From assembly GCA_964556885.1 (NCBI GenBank), contig CAZKYP010000113.1, positions 1-10,743 on the forward strand: a stretch of 10,743 bases of DNA. Direction: 5' to 3'. Below are positions 4,491 to 10,743 of the stretch, piece by piece. The notes under the pieces were generated by a model. It ran no database searches. It saw nothing but the letters and a program-made list of their open reading frames with translations, and was not told the origin of the DNA. Positions within the stretch are counted from its first letter, which is position 1. Every line of letters starts with the position of its first letter. The position numbers were made by a program, and so were the translations under genes. The stretch comes from CAZKYP01 sp964556885. Its GTDB lineage: Bacteria; Planctomycetota; Phycisphaerae; Sedimentisphaerales; Anaerobacaceae.

Positions 4491-7382
4491 ATGAGGAAAT
4501 TTTTAATAGGATTCATTTCACTGGCGGTTGTACTCGCTGTATTTCTTATCTATAACCATATAGGCAAAACGCCCTCGACCGAAAGCGACACCGGAGCAGA
4601 ATATATCGATACGGTAATAGACGGCGATACTGCCGGAACCGACAGTGACATCGGCAAAATCGGCGAGCTTGGCATCGGCACTATCCGCAAGGCCGTATAT
4701 ACCACCCTCAACAAGAACAAGGAAGTGGAGCGGGAATGGGGATTCGAACGGCTTCTGCACCAGGCCAAAGAAATATGGGAAATCGAAAAGCCGTTTATGA
4801 ACATTTACGAGCAGGATTTCAAATGCTACATCACGGCCGACAAGGGAGAAGTTAAAATCGAAACCATAGCCGAGAAACCCACCCCCAGGGATGCAACATT
4901 CACCGGCAATGTCATTGTCCATATAGTACCGAATGATTCAAGTGATATCAAGGAAAGTCATATTTATCTGGATGATATCGCTTTTCTTAGTGAAAAATCG
5001 CAGCTTGCCACCGCCGGCCCGGTCCGGTTTGTCTCCGAAGACGCCCAGATGCTTGGCACCGGTCTTGAGCTTGTCTATAACGACCAGTTGGAGCGGCTCG
5101 AATTATTCCGGATTGTCCGGCTGGAATCGCTGCACATCAAAAGCTCGCAGATGGCGTTCCTTTCGAGTATGACCGAATCGGCCGAGAGTACGGATAAATC
5201 TTTGAATTCTGCTAAAACGACAGACCGGACCAAACCGCAGGATACCGTTGTCGCCGCTGCCACAAAAAACGCGGAACCTCAACCGGCCGGAATATCGCCG
5301 CAGGCATCCCTGGCGCAAGCCGAACAAAACGACGACGACTATTACAAGTGCATATTCAATAAAAACGTTGTCATCGATACTCCCGAGCAAGTGATCTTTG
5401 CCGGCGACAGCCTTTCCATCAGTAATCTTTTCTGGTCAAAAATTACAACAAAAAAATCTGATACAATAACCACCGAAATCACCAATGATGTTAATATGCC
5501 GACTGTCGAGACCAACGAACCTGACATGCAGATAGCGGCCGGCGCCGACGCCAATTTCCCCGCAGCAAACTTCGTAGATATAAACTCCATCATCAGTAAA
5601 CCTGCCGACACAATTAAAGTCGCCGCTTCGCAGCAGAATGAACCGAATCAAGCCAAGCAGGAGTTCGTCAATATTGTCGTCACCTGCGACGAAGGCGTGG
5701 TCCTTGTACCGAAAGACTATCAATGGTCGAATAATCAATCGACACAATCAGAAGCCAAAACCAGCGGCTCTATCATAGAAAATATCAAAGCCGGGGATAA
5801 CGGGAAGGGAAGAACCCTGTTTATCGCAAAAACAATCGACTATAATGCGACTACCGGAGATGTCGTCACCGAGGGTCTTACCGAGCTTACCTTGTATACG
5901 AACAACATGACGGATACCGATGTCGACCGGACTCTTGTCCCGGTCACGGTCACCGCTCAACAGGGCGCCAAGTTCCTACAGGGCCAGGATAAGGTCATCT
6001 TCGAAGGCGACTGTGTGTGTACAATGCCGCAGACCGGCCTGAGCGAGCAGCGAAACGCAACACTGTCGGCGCAAAGGATTACAGTCGACGTACCCAAAGA
6101 CGAAAAACGAAACGTCCTTGTCTCATCCGACGTTATCGCCGCCGGCCCTGTGAATCTCGAATTTTTCGCGCAGGATTCCAGCATCCTGACCGATCCTAAC
6201 GATCCGAACATTATTCAAACAATACCGACGGTTGTTCCGGTGAAGGTGAGCGCACGTGAACAGGCCAAATTCATACCGGCCTCGAACCTGGTTATCTTCG
6301 AAGGTGACTGTGTCTGCTCGATGCCGCAGAAAGGCCTTACACCGTCGAAGGACTGCACCTTTACCTCGCCGCAGCTTACAATTAACCTGTCAAAAGAAGA
6401 TTCCGATTTGTCGTCTGCTGTACCGGATATCTCCGCCGCCGGTCCCGCGGAGTTTGCATTTTACCTGAAAGATTTTACAGCTACCGACGCCAACGAAGCC
6501 CCCCTGCCGGCAAAAATCACCGCACGGAACAAGGCCAGTTTCTCAGCGATGTCAAACCAGATTGTTTTCGAGGGCGACTGTCAGGGTACAACCGTCCAAA
6601 AAAATCCGAATTCAACCCAGGAGTACACATTCAGGGCGCCCAGACTAACTTTAGATTTACACAAAGAATCGAATAACCAGTCATCCGAGCTTACCGCCGG
6701 AATTAAGCACTTAAAAGCGGATGGTGGGACGGTCAGGCTTGCAACCATCAAAAAAGCTAAAGCCGGTTCCAATCCTGCAACTACAAATCAAAGTAACAAA
6801 GCAGATGAAATACTCGGCGGGATAGAGCTCAAATGCAGCCAATTCGATTATGACCCGAACAGCCAGTTGCTCATGGCTACCGGCCCGGGAATGATAATGA
6901 TTGACAATTCGAAGATAACCGAGCCCAAAGGAGACGTCGGCAGGTTCAGCCTGCGGCAGCCGAGTTATGGATTTTTAAAGAATTTCGATACACTGAAATA
7001 TTACATGGGTGCCAAAAAGATCGTCGCCGACTCCAGGCCGCCCGGCCTTTTTATAAATTACATTCCCGTCGTCAACGGCAAATATGACGATGATATTTTC
7101 GCAACGACTTCGCACGTGGAGGCTTATCTTTCGGAAACCGCCGAGGGCAAAGTGGAGCTTTCGACTCTTGTCGCTTCCGGCGGTGTTGAATTTATCGACG
7201 TGAACAAAAAGAATACGTTTATCGGCAGCAAGTTATTCTACGACCATAAAAAATCCATGATAAGAGTTACCGGCGACCAATCGCAGCCCTGCAACTGCAA
7301 CGGAGCACTTGTCGATGAGATTATCTACGACCTGACAACCGGCGTAATCGAGGCACAGGTCGTCGCCCCTGGAGCGCTATAG
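4491..7382 (+). CDS. Large LptC-like / LptA(OstA)-like LPS transport protein
   Basis: This is a 963-aa protein with one N-terminal membrane segment (about residues 4-22) and otherwise periplasmic. Residues 96-215 read like LptC: ITADKGE, a FTGNVIVHI strand, ATAGPVRF, then GTGLELVYND. LptC is the inner-membrane bridge component that hands LPS from the LptBFG pump to LptA. Polar linkers (about 225-282 and 320-390) flank an OstA-like strand set (285-312). Three tandem OstA-like repeats cover about 486-760, and a last OstA-like unit covers about 775-955 (ASGGVEF, GSKLFYDHKK, VTGD). Ordinary LptC and LptA are each under 200 aa, so this looks like both in one chain with extra bridge units. AGAGGG lies seven bases before the ATG, 15 bases after kdsC. 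No lptB follows; the operon ends here. The domain identity is from motif reading, not a search. Confidence 0.75.
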   Translation: MRKFLIGFISLAVVLAVFLIYNHIGKTPSTESDTGAEYIDTVIDGDTAGTDSDIGKIGELGIGTIRKAVYTTLNKNKEVEREWGFERLLHQAKEIWEIEKPFMNIYEQDFKCYITADKGEVKIETIAEKPTPRDATFTGNVIVHIVPNDSSDIKESHIYLDDIAFLSEKSQLATAGPVRFVSEDAQMLGTGLELVYNDQLERLELFRIVRLESLHIKSSQMAFLSSMTESAESTDKSLNSAKTTDRTKPQDTVVAAATKNAEPQPAGISPQASLAQAEQNDDDYYKCIFNKNVVIDTPEQVIFAGDSLSISNLFWSKITTKKSDTITTEITNDVNMPTVETNEPDMQIAAGADANFPAANFVDINSIISKPADTIKVAASQQNEPNQAKQEFVNIVVTCDEGVVLVPKDYQWSNNQSTQSEAKTSGSIIENIKAGDNGKGRTLFIAKTIDYNATTGDVVTEGLTELTLYTNNMTDTDVDRTLVPVTVTAQQGAKFLQGQDKVIFEGDCVCTMPQTGLSEQRNATLSAQRITVDVPKDEKRNVLVSSDVIAAGPVNLEFFAQDSSILTDPNDPNIIQTIPTVVPVKVSAREQAKFIPASNLVIFEGDCVCSMPQKGLTPSKDCTFTSPQLTINLSKEDSDLSSAVPDISAAGPAEFAFYLKDFTATDANEAPLPAKITARNKASFSAMSNQIVFEGDCQGTTVQKNPNSTQEYTFRAPRLTLDLHKESNNQSSELTAGIKHLKADGGTVRLATIKKAKAGSNPATTNQSNKADEILGGIELKCSQFDYDPNSQLLMATGPGMIMIDNSKITEPKGDVGRFSLRQPSYGFLKNFDTLKYYMGAKKIVADSRPPGLFINYIPVVNGKYDDDIFATTSHVEAYLSETAEGKVELSTLVASGGVEFIDVNKKNTFIGSKLFYDHKKSMIRVTGDQSQPCNCNGALVDEIIYDLTTGVIEAQVVAPGAL
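5946..6770 (+). repeat. Three tandem OstA-like protein repeats
   Basis: Units begin near residues 486, 586 and 676 of the LptC-like protein, with spacings of 99 and 90 residues. Each has an Ala-Lys/Ser-Phe strand, then VIFEGDC or IVFEGDC, a Thr-Phe/Leu strand, and a closing Ala-Ala-Gly-Pro-type strand (ADGG in the third). Units 1 and 2 share the nonamer-like core FEGDCVC-x-MPQ-x-GL. Unit 3 keeps FEGDC but has lost the second Cys. The pattern fits stacked beta-jellyroll rungs. Confidence 0.7.
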
Positions 7383-7398
7383 AAATTTAGTTGCATGC

Positions 7399-10300
7399 TC
7401 AATCCGGAGAAGATTCGATGGTCGGAGTGATGAGAATTATCACAGCTTTATTCCTGCCGCGAAGCTCATAATCCAGTGGCTTTTCCAGTTCGGAGAGTTT
7501 TTTCTCCTGTTCGTAATAAGTTTTTAATCCGGTGTTGTATAGCATTGTCCAGCCGGGCGGCAATGCAACCGTCATTTGTCTTGTAGTCCTGTGAATTAAA
7601 GGATGCTGAGTTTTATAATTATCCCTGTATACTTCTTCATTTACTTTTGGAGCCCAGCAATTTTCTATCTTGAATCTCATTGAAATATCATTTCTGTCAA
7701 ACCGCACATGCGGCGTAACTTCGACAGTAGTACCAACCTGTAAATGCTTAATTACCGGTGTCGGTTCCTTGGAAGGATTGTTCGGTTCATCATAACTGCT
7801 GATAAAAGGCAAATTTTGACTAACTGAAAATGTTGCCTCTTCATTATCCAAAGCCGTCGTTCGCGGTGATATAACCATCTTGCAGTTTCTGTCGGCTTGA
7901 ACAGCTTTAAGCAGAAACTCGACCTGCTGCTCATTAAGATCTATAATATATTCACAGTCGGCACTGTTTGCGGATGGAATTTCATATATTTTAGGCTTTG
8001 GAACCTGCCAGAAATCCGATCCGTTCATTGAATTCATATCAAGACCAATCCTTTTATAGAACTCCTCACCCACCATTAAATATCGCACTTCCATTTGGAT
8101 CTTTTCCGTAATTATATAAATTTCCTTTAGCCTTTGGGTTTGTGCGAACTCGATATGACCGTCGTTAAAGAAGACGTTCGTGGCGTCCCGTTCTGCCAGA
8201 AGTTTTCTATCATAGGCAGTCGGTAAATCAGGTTTGTCGGCCAGGATTTTCCCATCACCGAGATATTCGATGTTTCTTAATGCCCATTTGTACTTATCCT
8301 TACTAAGATAATTTTCCAATCTCTGCAATGAATCGGGATACTTTTCCTCATGTTCAGCTGCATATTTAATCAGGGCATTACCGACATCATTTAATAAATT
8401 TTCCGATTCAGCCTGTCCGGTCATTTCATCTGATTTTTGGGGTATATTCGGTTCCTGCGATGCAGTGGCATTTTCAGACATCACCTGGATGCTGGAATTT
8501 TTTTCACCAAACGTCTCCATCACTATCGGCCGGTTATCTTTATCCAAACTAACTTGCCCGGCCTGCACTTCCGAAAGAACTGTCGGTTTGAGCAGGATTA
8601 TTAATCTTTTTTTCTTTCCGATTTTTTTATAATCAGAAGATGTCGCTTCAGCCACCGCATCACCGGTTAATCCGGCACCCGACTTGCTTTTCTCGTATAA
8701 GGTAATTGTTCCACCGTCAATGAACAGTGTTTCACCGTCCGGAGTCATCTTGCTTGTTGCCAATTCCGTAGTTTCTATCAGGGGAACCTGTGCCTTATAC
8801 TTACCATGAAATATTTTTTCTTCGAAGCCTATAATTTGGGTAATTTGCAGTTTAAGCTCCACAAGAACGCTTTTGTTTGGTGTCACCTGCGGCTTAATTT
8901 CACAAATCGTTCCGATTTTTTTATAATCGACAAGCGGTTTGGCCTCTTCATCGGGACCGTTCGACTCGGCATAGTCGCAAACAATGGGAAAATTCGTAAT
9001 TTTCATTGACTGTGCGGCTTCATTATCAAAAGTGATAATTTTGGATGCCATAATGATTTTTGTGCCGGTTTCTTCTCGGGCGGCTGTGATTAATGAACCG
9101 ACCTGTAAATCATCCAGCAGATTATCAGAATCGAGCGTCAAATTCAGCTTCCCACCAACTCGCCCCATGAACTCCTCATCAACCGTAAGAATCCTGGCTT
9201 CAATCTGGACCTGCTTTTTTAAGACGCCTACTTCTAAGAGCCTTTCGTATTCAGCGAACTCGACGTGGCCGTCATTAAAAAATACATTCGTGCCGTTTTG
9301 TTCCGTTAAAAGAATCTTATCATAAGCAATTGCGATATCCGGCTGGTCGGTCATTGCCCTGCCTTTGCCGAGATAATCGATATTTTGTAAAGCCCACTCG
9401 AATTCTTCTTCTTTTACATAATTTTTCAATTGCTCCAGCGAATCCGGATATTTATCTTCGTGATCACCCGCATAGACAAACATGCGTTTACCGACTTTCG
9501 TCAGCATCTGAGCCGATTCGACGCATTTGGTGATTTTAGCCTGTACTTGTGAAAGCTGCGGATTATCAGGAGGAATATCCATCTTTGCGATGAGCTGCTT
9601 AACTATCTGGCGTTTGTCATCTTTACCGAAGATGAGAATCTGTTTTGTCTGCTGCAACGGTGATACTTGAACATCAGATTGTGATTCCAAGCCCGGCACT
9701 TGCTGAATCAACTCGTTAAGACGCTCTGCCAGTTCAGTGACATTAATATATTTTATCGTAACAGTTTCATAATCTCTTTTAGCCGGCTTCTGAATTCCTG
9801 AAAGTTCTTTGAGTTTATTAGGATCGCAGAATTCCACGTGGGCATCAGGGAACAGAACATTCGTTCCTTCATTTTTTAGAATTAATGTTTTGTCATAGGC
9901 TATAACGGTTTCCGGGCTGTCGGTCCTGGTCTTGCCTTTGCCGAGATATTCAACGTTGTCAAGAAGCCACTTATAAACTTCCTTGTTGGCAAAGAATGGG
10001 CCCAGCTCCTGGAAATTGTCCGGAAGCTTATTGTTATTGTCACTGGCAAACAAAGTTAAAGCTATGCCCAGTCGTCTGAGCCTTTGCGTGGAGATGTCAC
10101 GTCGTAACTCATCACCGGATGGCCTCATCAATATGGCTGACGTTGTTCCTGTTTTTGAAAGAACACTCGGCTTGATAAGCATTAGCAACGTTTTATCCTT
10201 GAGATTTGGCTCTGAGACGAAGGGATTATCGAAGCCATTGATTAACAGTGTTTGACCGTCGGGAACCAGCCTGAGCTCCTTGTTTTTTGCTGTCCTAACC

Positions 10301-10743
10301 CCTGAAGGGAAACTTGCTGTATATATCGAATTGATATATTTAGCAGGATGAACTGTCATCAATTCACAATCGAGTTGTATGCCATTGTTATCTTTTACTA
10401 CTGCCGGTTCGAATACAAAGAAGACGCATTTATTAGCTGATTCGTTTATTTCCGGCCTTGATGTGTATTTATATTTGGCGCGCATCTCTACCGTTGCCTG
10501 TTTGCCTTCGTACGCAATCATCTGGGGCCTGGCGAGAATCTTCGAATCAATATCGGCCTGAACGTTTTGCATGATATTTTTGGCCTGTAGATCATTAATG
10601 ATAAGATTTTTACCAATAGAATTTATGTCCGTTTCGATTTTCTTTAAGACCTGCTCGCTAACAGATATAAGCTTCATATCCATAAAAATCGAAGCTTTGC
10701 CTTTTTCAGCCGGGTAGTCACTTCCAGTGAGGACATCAAGTTC
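7399..10743 (-). CDS. Multi-module secretin-like / pseudopilin-tail-like protein, 5' end outside window
   Basis: At least 1114 aa; the frame is open to the right edge, so the N-terminus and any signal peptide are missing. Residue numbers here count from the Met codon at 10683-10681. The order is secretin-like unit (before 1 to 187), pseudopilin-tail-like unit (193-296), short secretin N-domain-like unit (303-372), pseudopilin-tail (387-482), secretin (488-703), pseudopilin-tail (759-852) and secretin (858-1094). Each secretin-like unit shows the family signatures: a strand like SKIITFDNEAA, a GT.CEI.PQV strand, a PDGETLFIDGG turn, and a final ILLKPTVL-like strand. The hydrophobic lip segment normally before that last strand (an IP-x-LG-LF motif) is missing in all three. 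Each pseudopilin-tail unit has YP-DSL...YLGKG...AYDK...TNVFFNDGHVEF. Likely secreted or periplasmic. The role is unknown; a scaffold related to type II secretion is one inference. It converges on the LptC-like gene with 16 bases between stop codons. Confidence 0.8.
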   Translation of the reverse strand, partial: ELDVLTGSDYPAEKGKASIFMDMKLISVSEQVLKKIETDINSIGKNLIINDLQAKNIMQNVQADIDSKILARPQMIAYEGKQATVEMRAKYKYTSRPEINESANKCVFFVFEPAVVKDNNGIQLDCELMTVHPAKYINSIYTASFPSGVRTAKNKELRLVPDGQTLLINGFDNPFVSEPNLKDKTLLMLIKPSVLSKTGTTSAILMRPSGDELRRDISTQRLRRLGIALTLFASDNNNKLPDNFQELGPFFANKEVYKWLLDNVEYLGKGKTRTDSPETVIAYDKTLILKNEGTNVLFPDAHVEFCDPNKLKELSGIQKPAKRDYETVTIKYINVTELAERLNELIQQVPGLESQSDVQVSPLQQTKQILIFGKDDKRQIVKQLIAKMDIPPDNPQLSQVQAKITKCVESAQMLTKVGKRMFVYAGDHEDKYPDSLEQLKNYVKEEEFEWALQNIDYLGKGRAMTDQPDIAIAYDKILLTEQNGTNVFFNDGHVEFAEYERLLEVGVLKKQVQIEARILTVDEEFMGRVGGKLNLTLDSDNLLDDLQVGSLITAAREETGTKIIMASKIITFDNEAAQSMKITNFPIVCDYAESNGPDEEAKPLVDYKKIGTICEIKPQVTPNKSVLVELKLQITQIIGFEEKIFHGKYKAQVPLIETTELATSKMTPDGETLFIDGGTITLYEKSKSGAGLTGDAVAEATSSDYKKIGKKKRLIILLKPTVLSEVQAGQVSLDKDNRPIVMETFGEKNSSIQVMSENATASQEPNIPQKSDEMTGQAESENLLNDVGNALIKYAAEHEEKYPDSLQRLENYLSKDKYKWALRNIEYLGDGKILADKPDLPTAYDRKLLAERDATNVFFNDGHIEFAQTQRLKEIYIITEKIQMEVRYLMVGEEFYKRIGLDMNSMNGSDFWQVPKPKIYEIPSANSADCEYIIDLNEQQVEFLLKAVQADRNCKMVISPRTTALDNEEATFSVSQNLPFISSYDEPNNPSKEPTPVIKHLQVGTTVEVTPHVRFDRNDISMRFKIENCWAPKVNEEVYRDNYKTQHPLIHRTTRQMTVALPPGWTMLYNTGLKTYYEQEKKLSELEKPLDYELRGRNKAVIILITPTIESSPD
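8128..8409 (-). repeat. Pseudopilin-tail-like unit 3
   Basis: Residues 759-852 of the large protein: DVGNALIKYAAEHEEKYPDS, then WALRNIEYLGDG, TAYDR, and TNVFFNDGHIEFAQ. Units 2 and 3 are both followed directly by the first strand of a secretin-like unit (QIEARILTVDEEF and QMEVRYLMVGEEF), so the duplicated block appears to be tail plus secretin. Confidence 0.75.
9238..9525 (-). repeat. Pseudopilin-tail-like unit 2
   Basis: Residues 387-482 of the large protein: KVGKRMFVYAGDHEDKYPDS, then WALQNIDYLGKG, IAYDK, and TNVFFNDGHVEFAE. It is closely similar to unit 3, and the two are also visibly alike at DNA level around the Asp-Gly-His codons. Confidence 0.75.
9568..9777 (-). other. Secretin N-domain-like segment
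   Basis: Residues 303-372 of the large protein: YETVTIKYINVTELAERLNE, then VQVSPLQQTKQILIFG, and ending QIVKQLIAKMDIP. This beta-alpha-beta pattern, ending in an Ile-Asp-Pro-like hinge, is typical of the short ring-forming N domains of secretins (NolW type). Only one copy is visible in the window. Confidence 0.6.
9796..10107 (-). repeat. Pseudopilin-tail-like unit 1
   Basis: Residues 193-296 of the large protein: helix QRLRRLGIALTLFASDNNNK, then PDNFQEL, VEYLGKGKT, AYDKTL, and NVLFPDAHVEF. The usual Asp-Gly-His is Asp-Ala-His here, making it the most diverged of the three copies. Confidence 0.7.

Noticed and set aside
8984..9325. 113-aa + strand frame inside the large secretin-like gene
   Set aside because: A shadow of a frame whose repeats and motifs are clearly conserved on the - strand.

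Overview
The window reads like a Gram-negative bacterium of the Planctomycetota, most likely class Phycisphaerae. The clues are genes for Kdo-type LPS, long proteins with 'EPN/DPN' linkers, and a large protein built from pseudopilin-tail modules (Asn-Val-x-Phe-x-Asp-Gly-His) of the kind expanded in that phylum. This placement is inference from gene content; there is no rRNA or other marker here.

Left edge (1-590). An intrinsic terminator closes a + strand gene that lies outside the window. A 63-aa coiled-coil protein with a C-terminal Ca-loop-like motif follows on the - strand. It is preceded by a possible 20-aa leader ORF with a near-ideal Shine-Dalgarno sequence. The rest is the divergent regulatory region for the + strand operon.

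Plus-strand operon (591-7382). Five genes run head to tail: a DUF2344/TIGR03936 radical-SAM-linked protein (apparently with an AUA start), RNase E/G, arabinose-5-phosphate isomerase (kdsD), Kdo-8-phosphate phosphatase (kdsC), and a 963-aa membrane-anchored LptC-like protein with LptA/OstA-like repeats. The last three form an outer-membrane lipid module: two steps of Kdo synthesis followed by a periplasmic LPS-transport protein. A perfect extended -10 element at the end of the RNase gene could let them be transcribed separately.

Right half (7399-10743, - strand). One open frame converges on the operon with a 16-nt gap and runs off the right edge, so its N-terminus is missing. It contains three secretin C-domain-like units, three pseudopilin-tail-like units and one short secretin N-domain-like unit, arranged alternately. 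This is the most unusual object in the window. The secretin-like units lack the usual hydrophobic lip motif, so pore formation is doubtful.

No tRNA, rRNA, CRISPR array, transposase or insertion sequence was seen.
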